Positions 26,026 to 35,406 of a DNA stretch of 64,000 bases are shown here, piece after piece (position 1 is the first letter of the stretch; each line of letters begins with the position of its first letter). The notes under the pieces are model-generated. The model made no database searches. It was not told where the DNA came from and worked only from the letters and a program-made list of their open reading frames with translations. Origin of the DNA: Candidatus Rifleibacteriota bacterium (GTDB lineage Bacteria; Muiribacteriota; Ozemobacteria; Ozemobacterales; Ozemobacteraceae); the NCBI GenBank assembly GCA_015233155.1, contig JADFYG010000002.1, positions 1 to 64,000 on the forward strand, read 5' to 3'. Made by a program: the position numbers and the translations under genes.

Positions 26026-27645
26026 TCACTCATTCTTTTGAAGGCAGGAAAGACTCCACCAACCTGCATCTGGAATATCAGCTGTATCACGTGATCTTTC
26101 GATTCCAATAACCCAAAGAATATCTGTCCCATGCGCCAGAACCACCAGCGATGCCCGATCGTCGACGGGAACTTTGCGATCAATCAGTAATCTGGAAAGC
26201 TTTTTACTGCCATTTCCATGCGCAGGTGCGATTCGATCTCCAGGCGCCGGATGTCGCAAACAAAGTTCTTGCGGGGAAATATTCGGTGAAAGGCTGATTT
26301 CATGCGTTACCGGAGCCAGACCGCGCCCGGCCATATACTTTTTTGTTGCCCCCGCCCGACGAACGACTTTTACAAAATCAGATACTGAACTCTTGGATAC
26401 ATCACATTCGACCTTTGCCGAGTCAATATGATTTAGTTGTGTCGAAAAATTCGGTTCAACTTTTCTCGCCGTGAATTCAAAACCGGCAAATTTTACCGGA
26501 TTGTCAAAAGATGGAGTCACGGACGCTTCCTTTAAGGGTTCGGCACGTAATGTCGGTGACAAAACACGAATTCCATCCGCAACACGGACGATTGTATGTT
26601 TGGCAGCAATAACGCGGCGACCGCATTCTGATCGTCGGACAAGATCAACGAGACGATTGAGAAGACGACGATCGAAACGTTCTCCAGCCTCCGGTGCAAT
26701 TTTAAACCACCAGAGACGAAGCAGCTCCCTCAAGAGGACGGTCGGAATACGTGATGAAACAGGAAGAAAATCGTCGGTTGCTTTATTCAGGCGGCGTCTG
26801 GCACGATGCACAATCTCGGACTGGGCCTCGGCCATATCATTGGCGATGGAGACTAAATGATCCGCAGCTCCCGGCCTCAACTCCTCCAGCATCGGAAGCA
26901 GATCATGCCGCACACGATTGCGCAAAAAACTTTTTTTGTCCTGGTTTGAAATATCTTCGCGCCATGATTGCCCGCATTCTCGAAGAAATGTTCGCAGTTC
27001 GTCAGGTCGAATCGCGAGAAGTGGACTCCATAGATTTACCGGAATGCCACGCACCACCAGCCGACGATGCGGACGAATTCCGCCAAGTCCCGGCAAAGAC
27101 GTGCCGCGAATCAGCCGCAGAAGAATAGTCTCAGCCTGATCTAAAGTGTGATGCCCTGTCGCGATGGCATCCAGATTGGCTTCCCTGCTAACGCTGGAAA
27201 AAAAGGTGAGCCGTTCACGTCTTGCCCAGGCTTCAATACCGCCTTCTCTTCCAATGCGATCGGGCGCTGGCGGTACAAGACGACATGTATGAAACGGCAA
27301 TCCGAGAGACCGGGCCAAAGCAGACACCCATGTGGCATCAGTTTTACTATCCGGCCGAATGGCATGATCGACATGCAGGACATGCAACTCAAGACGTTTT
27401 GCTAAATGGCGCCCATTTATGTCCTCGGAAACAGACGGCATGACCGATAGAGATAACTCATTCAACAAAAGCAGAAGAGCTACCGAGTCGGCGCCTCCGG
27501 AAACGGCTACCCCGATACGCAGACCAGGCAACCGCCCCATTGTCCTCTTAAGCAGGGAAGCACACAAACTCACGGCAATTCCAGAAATATGATCCAGTGA
27601 TTTTTCCAATTTCTCAACATGCTGATAAAAAACCTTCGCGAGCAT
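26026..27645 (-). CDS. tilS: tRNA(Ile)-lysidine synthase
   Basis: A 539-residue N-type ATP pyrophosphatase that converts C34 of the CAU-anticodon tRNA to lysidine so that it reads AUA. The PP-loop is VSGGADSVALL. The family motif ATGHHTLDQAETILLRL and the C-terminal domain (KKLSRLLIDRKVP) are present. The N-terminus has about 35 residues before the core; no Shine-Dalgarno is seen before the first ATG, and an internal ATG (MGRLPGLRIGV) is possible. The length is in the normal range. Essential housekeeping gene, followed at short distance by convergent + strand genes. Confidence 0.95.
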   Translation of the reverse strand: MLAKVFYQHVEKLEKSLDHISGIAVSLCASLLKRTMGRLPGLRIGVAVSGGADSVALLLLLNELSLSVMPSVSEDINGRHLAKRLELHVLHVDHAIRPDSKTDATWVSALARSLGLPFHTCRLVPPAPDRIGREGGIEAWARRERLTFFSSVSREANLDAIATGHHTLDQAETILLRLIRGTSLPGLGGIRPHRRLVVRGIPVNLWSPLLAIRPDELRTFLRECGQSWREDISNQDKKSFLRNRVRHDLLPMLEELRPGAADHLVSIANDMAEAQSEIVHRARRRLNKATDDFLPVSSRIPTVLLRELLRLWWFKIAPEAGERFDRRLLNRLVDLVRRSECGRRVIAAKHTIVRVADGIRVLSPTLRAEPLKEASVTPSFDNPVKFAGFEFTARKVEPNFSTQLNHIDSAKVECDVSKSSVSDFVKVVRRAGATKKYMAGRGLAPVTHEISLSPNISPQELCLRHPAPGDRIAPAHGNGSKKLSRLLIDRKVPVDDRASLVVLAHGTDILWVIGIERSRDTADIPDAGWWSLSCLQKNE

Positions 27646-27696
27646 CTGGTCCCGCGAAGGGAGGTATTTTAGTCGATAATCGGGGAAAAAGCCAAC

Positions 27697-27927
27697 CTAT
27701 TTTACACGACGAAATGGGCGAAGAATTTTGCGGGCAATCCGCTTAGGCAGAACCAGGAGTACGACGAAAAAGACAATAATAATCGGCGTCGCCAAATAAA
27801 GAAATTTTACGGCGAGGTCAGGCACGCCCCCTTCGACCAGGCTCACGATATCGGACTGAGCGAAAATTGGAGAGGAGGTGGCGGCGAAGATTATGCCCAT
27901 AATAAAAAGCGAAATAAACGTTGTCAT
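27697..27927 (-). CDS. Small exported/membrane protein, 76 residues
   Basis: Not recognised. It has a signal peptide (FISLFIMGIIFAATSSPIFA), a short extracytoplasmic segment, one membrane helix (PIIIVFFVVLLVLP) and a basic tail (KRIARKILRPFRRVK) that would face the cytoplasm. GGGGA eleven bases before ATG 27927 supports this start. It lies 51 bp upstream of tilS on the same strand, after a pilin-like gene. Its layout resembles small pilus- or secretion-associated membrane proteins, but that is only a guess. Confidence 0.6.
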   Translation of the reverse strand: MTTFISLFIMGIIFAATSSPIFAQSDIVSLVEGGVPDLAVKFLYLATPIIIVFFVVLLVLPKRIARKILRPFRRVK

Positions 27928-28025
27928 TATCAATCCCCGATAACAAAAGATACAAATATATTGCCAGTAATCTATCGGCTTTCCCAAACAAAACAATTAT
28001 ACACGAGATTGACCGTCAGTAATAC

Positions 28026-29834
28026 TCAAAGGCCAAGTTCGCGATAAGCAAGTATAGGACTTGAGACGTTGAAACACACATTATTTCCCGTTTGACTTTT
28101 CAGGTTCGAATCGTAGTTTATGAAGACTCGTTTTGGCATGATAATAGCACCAGACTCACCTTCCTGGCGATTCAGATTTTCGACGACGAGGTTGCCCAAA
28201 ATGGAAATTTGTTCCCCTCCCTTGATGCTTTCTTTTGCGTAGATGGCCGCTTCGACCTTTGCCCGACTACATCCTTGCCCGAACGTCATGAGGCCATTCG
28301 GCGAAACAAGCGACAGGAAACTCGAAGCCGAGTCGTGAACGACATCTTCCGTAAGAATGATGTTTCCCTCAGTAACGATCATACCCTGACCCTTTATACG
28401 ACCGCCGATATAGACATTGCCCTGAACGTAGATGATGCCCCATATCGACGCCGGTTTTGCATATGTACCCTTCACGAAAAGATCACCTTCATGCAATTCA
28501 TGGCAGAATTCTTTTGCATTCTTTACTATGCGATCAAGCTGGAGAGGAGCCAGCTTGTTCGGATATCGCGACACAAAATCAAATTTCGTGTTTATCGTAT
28601 AAGGATCTGAGCTCGGATATGGCGTTTCAGTAATGCCCAGAACGTATGGTTTAAGCTTCTGATAATATCGGATGATCTCGCCCTCGTAATACGTGTATTT
28701 GCTGAGATATGGGTCATGGAGCATGTTGTTACAGAACAAATACCCAATCTCTGGCCGCTGATGCGAAAATATCGAATTATCCTCAAAATAATTTATTATG
28801 TCATCTGCGGAAAAAAAAGGCAAAAACACATGCAAACGACCATTAGTACGAATTTTTCCCCATAAATACGGATGCAAATTCTGAATAGATGTATCAACAT
28901 AGTCCTTCAATTTCACATCTGTTACCTGCATGACCAGCTTGCGAATTACTTTCAATACCTTCATCTTGATATCGCCTTCAAAACTGACCATACTCGGCGT
29001 ACGTGGTTCCCAGAATAGATTTTCAGCTGTATTGCCAAGTGTGGCAAGAACAGCATCATTTATGGACTTCACAATCCCGGTTATCATGTCCCTTAACTCG
29101 CGAACAACACTCCAATTGCGCAATCTGAACTCGCCTTCCTTGATATATTCATCCTTTTTCCCGCTCACAAACAAAGTATAATTTTCGGCAGGAGGCGTTA
29201 AATCACTCACGCGAAGCTCACGAACAACCTCTAAACGCTTGCCGCTGGCTTTGAAGTATCCGGTCGAAATTATGCGCAACTGACCGTCCCAACCTCCAAG
29301 CGCCTTGTCGGAATACGTATCGCGATTCTCTTTGCGATAAATCTTTAGCTGGGGCGGCACCTCTTCGTATTCATCGATATAGGTTTTGAAGGGTGACATC
29401 TTGAGATTGTTCACCATAACCTTGATGTCGACATGCCCACCCTTCATCAGTTCACCGTCTTCGATCTCGAACTTGGTGGAAAAATTCTCTGCCCTGTCTA
29501 TATCAAGCAAAGACAAGATACGGTCATTCACTTCGCCATCTTTCTGAATCAGTTTCTCAGAAAAGATTTCGCGCATTTTAACCATAGCCTTCTCGATCCC
29601 AGCCTCCGCAAGATACAGGGCGACAATCGTATCGCCCTGTTTAGCCGTCTGAAATCGTTCTGCTGACATATAACGAATGAACATCGTTCCGAAAAGATAC
29701 AAAAGCCCTACGACAGAAAGCAAAAGCAGTAAGGCCGTTCCGCGCCGCCATTTATGCGACAGACATAAAACGGTGCATTCTCGAAGCCTGGTCTTCGAAT
29801 CCCTGGGTTTGGATACCAGAGAATTCGTTTGCAT
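28026..29834 (-). CDS. PilX-like prepilin-associated membrane protein
   Basis: A 602-residue protein anchored by one N-terminal helix (GTALLLLLSVVGLLYLFGTM) followed by the ALYLAEAGIEKAM motif common to PilX-type and GspK-type minor pilins. The N-terminus lacks a perfect prepilin cleavage site. The large remainder is exposed outside and includes a beta-rich region (GTYAKPASIWGIIYVQGNVY) resembling the polymer-forming/DUF-type right-handed beta repeats seen in large PilX relatives. ATG 29834 overlaps the end of prfB; a TTG at 29846 is an alternative. It probably belongs to a type IV pilus or type II secretion pseudopilus with the pilin-like genes at 31.0 and 31.6 kb. Confidence 0.7.
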   Translation of the reverse strand: MQTNSLVSKPRDSKTRLRECTVLCLSHKWRRGTALLLLLSVVGLLYLFGTMFIRYMSAERFQTAKQGDTIVALYLAEAGIEKAMVKMREIFSEKLIQKDGEVNDRILSLLDIDRAENFSTKFEIEDGELMKGGHVDIKVMVNNLKMSPFKTYIDEYEEVPPQLKIYRKENRDTYSDKALGGWDGQLRIISTGYFKASGKRLEVVRELRVSDLTPPAENYTLFVSGKKDEYIKEGEFRLRNWSVVRELRDMITGIVKSINDAVLATLGNTAENLFWEPRTPSMVSFEGDIKMKVLKVIRKLVMQVTDVKLKDYVDTSIQNLHPYLWGKIRTNGRLHVFLPFFSADDIINYFEDNSIFSHQRPEIGYLFCNNMLHDPYLSKYTYYEGEIIRYYQKLKPYVLGITETPYPSSDPYTINTKFDFVSRYPNKLAPLQLDRIVKNAKEFCHELHEGDLFVKGTYAKPASIWGIIYVQGNVYIGGRIKGQGMIVTEGNIILTEDVVHDSASSFLSLVSPNGLMTFGQGCSRAKVEAAIYAKESIKGGEQISILGNLVVENLNRQEGESGAIIMPKRVFINYDSNLKSQTGNNVCFNVSSPILAYRELGL

Positions 29835-29842
29835 TAACTCGA

Positions 29843-30989
29843 TCAAGTATCGATTTCCTCTTCCTCGTCAGAACCCTGATTACGGGGTTTTTCACCTGAT
29901 GCATGCCACTTAAGATATGCGTTAACGAATTTGTCCAGACTGCCGTCCATGACTTCATGAACATTGGATGTCGATTCACCCGTACGAAGATCTTTAACAA
30001 GAGTGTATGGGCAGAACACATAGGAGCGAATCTGGCTTCCGAAATTTATACCTTTCTGATCCCCCTGAATGTTCTTGAGCTTGTTTGCTGTCGCTTCTCG
30101 TTGTTGTGCAAACAAACGCGCCTTCAGCATTCTCAACGCAACTTCGCGATTTTGATGCTGACTGCGCTCGATCTGGCAGGTCACGACAATGCCGGAAGGA
30201 TTATGAGTAATGCGAACGGCGCTGCTTGTTTTGTTTACATGCTGTCCACCCGCACCAGACGAGCGAAAAAAATCGAGCTTGATATCATCGTCCCTAATCT
30301 CGACATCGGCATCTTCGGGAAGAACCGGGACGATATCCACCGCAGCGAAACTCGTGTGCCGACGTGCATTCGAATCAAATGGGGAAATACGCACCAGCCG
30401 ATGAACGCCCTTTTCTCCCTTTAGGTATCCGTAGGCATGACGGCCCTTGACCAGCAATGTGACGCTTTTGATTCCGTGGTCCTCGTCCTGTAGATCGATG
30501 ACCTCGTATTTGAAGCCCGTACGATCAATCCAACGCGAATACATGCGATACAACATGGATGCCCAGTCGCACGATTCAGTACCACCGGCTCCAGGTTTGA
30601 TCGAAAGATAACAGTCCGAATCGTCATACTCTTCGGACAAAAGCAACGTCAGCTGAATCTCGTCGAGACGCTTTTCCAGACCCTTGAGTTGAGAAAGCAT
30701 CTGTTCGAGCATGGCGGTGTCGCCGTCCCCGTCGGCAAGCTCAATTAACTCGACCGCATCACGAACATCACGTTCCAGGGCTTCATATACTTCACAAGGT
30801 TTTCGAAGGTCGGCTATTTTTTGAGTGGTATTTTGTGCCTTATTGCGATCGCTCCAAAAATTGGGTTCTAGTGTTCGATTTTCGAGGTCTTCGATCTGCC
30901 GCTTGCGTTTGGGCAGGTCAAAGATGCCCCCCGATACCGGAGAGCTGGCTCTTGATCGTACGAATACGTTCTACGATTTCAAAATCCAT
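29843..30989 (-). CDS. prfB: Peptide chain release factor 2, programmed +1 frameshift
   Basis: RF2 recognises UGA and UAA. The zero frame starts at ATG 30989 (AGGAG ten bases upstream), encodes 23 residues and stops at UGA in CTT-TGA-C. A +1 shift there joins it to the main frame, giving about 381 residues, the usual RF2 length. Domain 1 after the shift includes LEPNFWSDRNKAQ. The codon-recognition tripeptide SPF is in VRISPFDSNARRHTSF, and the catalytic GGQ in SSGAGGQHVNKT. Without the shift the visible frame would lack the N-terminal domain. A prepilin-like gene lies upstream and a PilX-like gene downstream on the same strand. Confidence 0.96.
30917..30932 (-). promoter_or_regulatory. prfB recoding (programmed +1 frameshift) site
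   Basis: On the - strand the sequence GGGGGGCATCTTTGAC contains the slippery CUU codon, the in-frame UGA and the following C. The G-run three bases upstream acts as the Shine-Dalgarno-like stimulator, as in the classical AGGGGGUAUCUUUGAC of Escherichia coli. High RF2 favours termination; low RF2 favours the shift, giving autoregulation. Confidence 0.95.
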
Positions 30990-31037
30990 GACTTTTTTTC
31001 TCCTGAGATGTTGGTTTATATACGAGTGTAAAAAAAA

Positions 31038-31526
31038 TTAGCGGGTGACCTTGTAAACTCGCCGAATGGTTTCACCAGCACCTTCTACGTTACCCTGGGC
31101 AAGTATCTGTATGCTCATTTCCCCCTTGTCGGTATCCTGACTTTCAATTGAGAAATTCGCAATGCCATAAGTTCCTGAGTAGCTGCCTCCGGTGTCCTGC
31201 GGGTTCAGCAAGTCTTCGACAAAGGCTTTAGAAAGATTCCCCCACTCGGCGGGTGTAGCCTGATACAATGCCGTCATCGACTCCGGAGAACGCCGCTGCA
31301 TTGTTTTAACCTTCAAAAAAAAGTGTTGTAATGCGGAACGCGCCATAAAATACGCACGCCGAATCTTTATCATCTGAGTGAATCTATGGCGCGAGTTAGA
31401 CATAGTCCAGGAAAGTGAGGTTATCCATATCGCGAGGCACAAGATTACTCCCATGAGAATCGGCAGGGCAACACCCTGGCGCTTGCGATTAATAAAACGC
31501 AATAGAAAGAATGAACGCTTATTCAT
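31038..31526 (-). CDS. Minor pilin / PilX-like membrane protein
   Basis: A 162-residue protein with a basic N-terminus, one hydrophobic segment (VALPILMGVILCLAIWITSL) and an extracytoplasmic domain. The sequence after the helix (RRAYFMARSALQHFFLK) resembles the Ala/Gln-rich amphipathic region of GspK/PilX-type minor pilins. It lacks a canonical G/FTLIE cleavage site. ATG 31526 is chosen over an upstream ATG at 31556, which overlaps a palindrome. It lies downstream of the class III prepilin gene and upstream of prfB on the same strand. Confidence 0.6.
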   Translation of the reverse strand: MNKRSFFLLRFINRKRQGVALPILMGVILCLAIWITSLSWTMSNSRHRFTQMIKIRRAYFMARSALQHFFLKVKTMQRRSPESMTALYQATPAEWGNLSKAFVEDLLNPQDTGGSYSGTYGIANFSIESQDTDKGEMSIQILAQGNVEGAGETIRRVYKVTR

Positions 31527-31542
31527 AATGAAAACAGTCGAT

Positions 31543-31576
31543 ATCATTGAAATCAAAATAATTTGATTTCAATGAT
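31543..31576. promoter_or_regulatory. 15-bp perfect inverted repeat
   Basis: ATCATTGAAATCAAA and TTTGATTTCAATGAT form a perfect 15-bp inverted repeat around ATAA. It lies in the 81-bp gap between the prepilin gene and the next pilin-like gene. No U-tract follows on the - strand, so an operator or an RNA-processing hairpin is more likely than a terminator. Confidence 0.6.
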
Positions 31577-31607
31577 TGATCTGGCTTTATTTCGCCACAC
31601 ATAATTT

Positions 31608-32081
31608 TCATAAATCAGCCTTGTATGCAACGAGGTCAAGGAACCGCTCCCCCTTGCGCCCCCAAACAGCGCGCAAAGTAAGTCGCTTCATGCCATCGTC
31701 CACAGTCGCCCGCTCTATGCGTCCGGTTTTCGGATCGGCTATGGCCGAGAACTCGACTGGCACAACTTCGACATTCAGAGAAAAAGAGACTTTTTGCACT
31801 CCCAGATCAACTGGTCTCAAATCAATCACCGAACGTCCCTCGAAAATTACTGCCTTTCCTTCTGTGGATCCGATCGGTATGGCACTGAAAGGGCGTGTGA
31901 GAACCAACTCCATCTTTTCTTCCAAAAGATTCATAACCTGATGAGAATCACCCAGTTCATTACTTCCACGAAGATACTCCACCAGGAACATGCCTATCGG
32001 CAGAAGAATTGTCGACAAAATACTGAGAGCTACCAGCATCTCGACAAGAGTTATGCCGGGTTTACGCGAACTTCCGATCAC
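31608..32081 (-). CDS. Type IV prepilin-like protein (class III signal)
   Basis: A 157-residue protein with a prepilin peptidase site: MIGSSRKPG then ITLVEMLVALSILSTILL. The mature N-terminus carries the conserved Glu at +5 and a hydrophobic helix. The GTG start at 32081, five bases after the secA stop codon and preceded by AAGG, gives a nine-residue basic leader of typical form. A longer ATG reading from 32147 would overlap secA by 62 bp and is less likely. The C-terminal part is a small beta-rich domain. Probably a minor pilin or pseudopilin of a type II secretion or type IV pilus system. Confidence 0.8.
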   Translation of the reverse strand: MIGSSRKPGITLVEMLVALSILSTILLPIGMFLVEYLRGSNELGDSHQVMNLLEEKMELVLTRPFSAIPIGSTEGKAVIFEGRSVIDLRPVDLGVQKVSFSLNVEVVPVEFSAIADPKTGRIERATVDDGMKRLTLRAVWGRKGERFLDLVAYKADL

Positions 32082-32085
32082 AGAT

Positions 32086-34830
32086 TCAACCTTGTTGGCC
32101 GCAGCATTTCTTGAATTTGCGCCCGGAGCCACAGGGACAGGGATCATTTCGCCCGGCTTTTGATGCCACCCGTTTTGGGGCCTGTGCCACTTCGGTCTCG
32201 TCGCTGCGGTTGTAATATACTTCCTGGGACTTCTCTTTCACTTCCTCCTGTTCGTCAGACGTCGTATATGACAGGCGGAACAAGTAATGCAATATTTCTT
32301 CTTTTATACTGCTGATCATATCCTGGAACATCGTAAAACCTTCAAGCTTGTATTCGACAAGAGGGTCTTTCTGTCCCCAGGAACGCAGATGAATGCCTTC
32401 CTGAAGATTATCCATATTGTATAAGTGATCTTTCCATTTGCCATCCACGATCTGTAACAACAGGAATTTTTCCATGGACAGAAAATTTTCCGGACCAACT
32501 TCATTCCGCTTCGCCTCTAACTTCTGCTCGACGAGATTCATCAGTTCTTCCTGAAGCTCATCGCGCGACAGCTTAGAAAGTTGTTCAGGACCTGTTTCGA
32601 TAGGAAATACTTTTTTAAGATCTTCGGTAAGGGAGTTGTAATCCCAGTCATCGGGTGCAATCTCATCGTTCAGGTGCCGTTCGATGATCTCGCCAATCAA
32701 CTCCTCGGCCATTCCGATTACGTCTTCGTGAATCTCACTCTGCTCCAGAGCCTTGCGACGCTCTTTATAGACAACAGTACGTTGCTGGTTCATGACATCA
32801 TCGTATTTGAGAACATGTTTCCGAATGTCGAAGTGATGCGATTCGACACGCCTCTGCGCATTTTCGATCGATTTGCTTATCCACGGATGCTCGATGGGTT
32901 CACCCTCTTCCCAGCCAAGCTTTTCCATCCAGCCAGCTATATTTGCGGAACCAAACAAACGCATCAAATCATCTTCAAGTGAGAGAAAGAATTGACTGGC
33001 GCCTGGATCACCCTGTCGCCCCGAACGACCACGTAACTGGTTGTCAATGCGGCGTGCCTCGTGACGCTCTGTACCTAGTATGAACAGACCTCCCGCAGTA
33101 ATCACGCGCTGTTTTTCAGCGGCGCATTCGTCGCGAAATCTGGATAGAGCGGCTTCAAATTCAGGACCCTCGCGAGCACCGGCTTCACGTGCGGCAAGCA
33201 TCTCCGGATTTCCGCCAAGCAAAATATCGGTACCTCGACCCGCCATATTTGTGGCGATTGTTATCGTCCCTTCCCGGCCGGCCTGAGATACAATCTCCGC
33301 TTCTTTCTCGTGATATTTCGCGTTCAAAACCTGCGGCTGAATACCACGTCGCCGAAGCATTTCGGCAAGAACTTCACTTTTTTCGATCGAGATCGTTCCG
33401 ACCAGGAGAGGCTGCTTCTCCTCATGGATTTCAAGAATAGCCTCCACAATGGCTTCAAATTTTTCCTTTACAGTCTTGAAGATCATGTCGGAAAGATCTT
33501 TTCTGATACATACTTTATTGGGCGGAATGACGACCACTTCGCATTTGTATATTTCTTTAAATTCGCGTGCTTCAGTCTCAGCCGTACCGGTCATTCCTGA
33601 AAGTTTGCGATACAAACGAAAATAATTCTGGAAAGTGATCGAGGCCAGGGTCTGGTTCTCCTGTTGAATCGGCACCCCTTCCTTCGCTTCAATGGCCTGA
33701 TGAAGTCCGTCGGAATACCTGCGCCCAAACATCAGACGCCCCGTGAACTCGTCTACGATAATTACTTCCTTGCCTTTTCCATCCTCACGGTCACGAACAC
33801 AGTATTCCTTATCCAGATGAAAAAAATGTCTCGCCTTCAGGGCATTTTGCAGATGATGAACCAGATCGATATTTTTGTTATCGTACAAATTACTGAGGCC
33901 GAGTAATTTTTCGACTTTGGAAATACCGGCTTCTGTGATCGATATGCCATGCCGTTTTTCATCGACAAGGTATTCTTCTTCGGCTTTCAGATGTTCCCGG
34001 GCAAGTTTCGCAAAGGTGGCATAAAGACCTGTGGCTTTTTCGGCAGGACCAGAGATGATGAGCGGAGTTCGTGCTTCGTCGATTAAAATAGAATCGACCT
34101 CATCAACAATCGCAAAATTGTATTCTGGCCGCTGAACGCAATCTCCAAGCGAGATCGCCATATTATCCCTTAGATAATCAAATCCGAATTCGTTGTTGGT
34201 GCCGTAGGTAATGTCGGAAGCATAAGCCGCGCGCTTTTCTTCAGCATCCATTCCATGAACGTTCAAACCAACCGTCAACCCCAGAAAACGATAAATTTTA
34301 CCCATCCATTCCGAGTCACGCCGAGCCAGATAATCGTTTACCGTTACAAGAACGACACCGCGGCCAGGCGGCACCAACAAACCATTTTTGTCGATAAGCG
34401 GCACGAAATCCCGTATTTTCTGCTCTTGCGCAAGTTCGATCCATGCCGGGTTCAATTCGAGAGCGTTCAAGTAGACTGGAAGCGTTGCAACAAGCGTTTT
34501 ACCCTCGCCTGTTTTCATTTCCACGATTCGACCTTCGTGTAAAGCGAGACCGCCAAGCAACTGAACGTCAAAGTGGCGCATGTTGAGACGCCGAGTGCCG
34601 GCTTCCCGACAAACCGCAAAAGCATCGACCTTGATGTCATCGATTGTCTCGCCGTCCAGAAGACGGGTTCTGAAGTGGGTAGTCATCTCTGCCAAATCAT
34701 TATCGGACATTTTGGCGTAATGATCGGCCTTCTCGTTGATCTCTTCGACGATCTTGGCGAGACGAGTGACTTCACGAGCGTTGAAGTCAGGAAAAAATGC
34801 GCGAAACGCTTTTACCAGCCAACCGAACAT
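32086..34830 (-). CDS. secA: Protein translocase ATPase SecA
   Basis: A 914-residue preprotein translocase motor. Walker A is EMKTGEGKTLVA, the DEAD-type box is VDEVDSILIDEARTPL, and the nucleotide-binding domain 2 motif ATNMAGRGTDILLGG is present. The C-terminus has the zinc-binding tail NDPCPCGSGRKFKKCCG, which binds SecB or ribosomes and phospholipid. A disordered linker precedes the tail. AAGGG eight bases before the ATG supports the start. The gene is insulated from the upstream ptsN by a strong intrinsic terminator, so a separate promoter is needed. The prepilin gene follows almost without gap. Confidence 0.98.
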   Translation of the reverse strand: MFGWLVKAFRAFFPDFNAREVTRLAKIVEEINEKADHYAKMSDNDLAEMTTHFRTRLLDGETIDDIKVDAFAVCREAGTRRLNMRHFDVQLLGGLALHEGRIVEMKTGEGKTLVATLPVYLNALELNPAWIELAQEQKIRDFVPLIDKNGLLVPPGRGVVLVTVNDYLARRDSEWMGKIYRFLGLTVGLNVHGMDAEEKRAAYASDITYGTNNEFGFDYLRDNMAISLGDCVQRPEYNFAIVDEVDSILIDEARTPLIISGPAEKATGLYATFAKLAREHLKAEEEYLVDEKRHGISITEAGISKVEKLLGLSNLYDNKNIDLVHHLQNALKARHFFHLDKEYCVRDREDGKGKEVIIVDEFTGRLMFGRRYSDGLHQAIEAKEGVPIQQENQTLASITFQNYFRLYRKLSGMTGTAETEAREFKEIYKCEVVVIPPNKVCIRKDLSDMIFKTVKEKFEAIVEAILEIHEEKQPLLVGTISIEKSEVLAEMLRRRGIQPQVLNAKYHEKEAEIVSQAGREGTITIATNMAGRGTDILLGGNPEMLAAREAGAREGPEFEAALSRFRDECAAEKQRVITAGGLFILGTERHEARRIDNQLRGRSGRQGDPGASQFFLSLEDDLMRLFGSANIAGWMEKLGWEEGEPIEHPWISKSIENAQRRVESHHFDIRKHVLKYDDVMNQQRTVVYKERRKALEQSEIHEDVIGMAEELIGEIIERHLNDEIAPDDWDYNSLTEDLKKVFPIETGPEQLSKLSRDELQEELMNLVEQKLEAKRNEVGPENFLSMEKFLLLQIVDGKWKDHLYNMDNLQEGIHLRSWGQKDPLVEYKLEGFTMFQDMISSIKEEILHYLFRLSYTTSDEQEEVKEKSQEVYYNRSDETEVAQAPKRVASKAGRNDPCPCGSGRKFKKCCGQQG

Positions 34831-34849
34831 GGTGAAACCCTTTCGAGAG

Positions 34850-34881
34850 AAAAAGCGCGGCCCTCCGAAAGAGGACCGCGC
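34850..34881 (-). terminator. Intrinsic terminator of the hpf-ptsN unit
   Basis: On the - strand, GCGCGGTCCTC pairs with GGAGGGCCGCGC (one G-U) around TTTCG, directly followed by five U residues. It lies between ptsN and secA and would end hpf-ptsN transcription. Confidence 0.88.
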
Positions 34882-34912
34882 CCAGTTCTTAGATTCACAG
34901 GGAAGCGAGGCG

Positions 34913-35368
34913 CTACTTTTCTTCGGCGGAAATGATCTTGATGACCTCTTCGACGGTCTTGGCGGCCATCAGTTCGTTGCGGAACTCCTGATATCGCAGC
35001 AATCTGGAAAGACGCGCCAAAGCCTTTAGATACAATCCGCCAGATTCTACCGGTGCAGCTATCAAAAAAATGAGCTGAACGGATTTGTTATCCAAGGCGT
35101 CGAATTCGATTCCCGCCGGAGCCCGGCCAATAGCCACAACCACTTCCCGAACCGTTGCAGTGCGAGAATGTGGAATAGCGATACCTTTCCCGATTCCAGT
35201 AGATCCGACCTTTTCGCGTTCGAGAACAGACTTTAGAAACGCATCAGCGTCGGTAACATAGCCGGCACGATCAAGAAGATCGATCAATTCTTTGATCGCA
35301 TCAACCTTCTTGCTCGACTGCAATTCCAGCTTTATCAGCTGAGGTGAAATGAATTCCGTTAGTTCCAA
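34913..35368 (-). CDS. ptsN: PTS EIIA-like regulatory protein (PtsN family)
   Basis: A 151-residue EIIA domain of the fructose/nitrogen-PTS type, with the phosphorylated His in GKGIAIPHSRTATV. There is no attached EIIB or EIIC domain, as in regulatory EIIA(Ntr). It is 38 bp downstream of hpf, the same pairing as hpf-ptsN in proteobacteria, and probably links phosphoryl flux to nitrogen, potassium or stress control. The start is TTG with AGGAGG only four bases upstream. HprK is also encoded in the window, but no HPr or enzyme I gene is. Confidence 0.9.
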   Translation of the reverse strand: MELTEFISPQLIKLELQSSKKVDAIKELIDLLDRAGYVTDADAFLKSVLEREKVGSTGIGKGIAIPHSRTATVREVVVAIGRAPAGIEFDALDNKSVQLIFLIAAPVESGGLYLKALARLSRLLRYQEFRNELMAAKTVEEVIKIISAEEK

Positions 35369-35406
35369 TGTCCCTCCTGTTTATCCATTGCCCCGGGACC
35401 ACGATC

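Noticed and set aside
30713..30989. Apparent 5' truncation or pseudogene status of prfB
   Set aside because: The missing N-terminus is present in the zero frame and joined by a canonical CTT-TGA-C +1 frameshift site.
32082..32147. Longer prepilin reading frame overlapping secA
   Set aside because: It would destroy the short basic prepilin leader; the GTG at 32081 gives a normal class III leader.
34255..34542. Long antisense frames within secA, asnB, hprK and the porins
   Set aside because: They lie wholly inside well-supported genes on the other strand and have no Shine-Dalgarno, no domain motifs and atypical composition.
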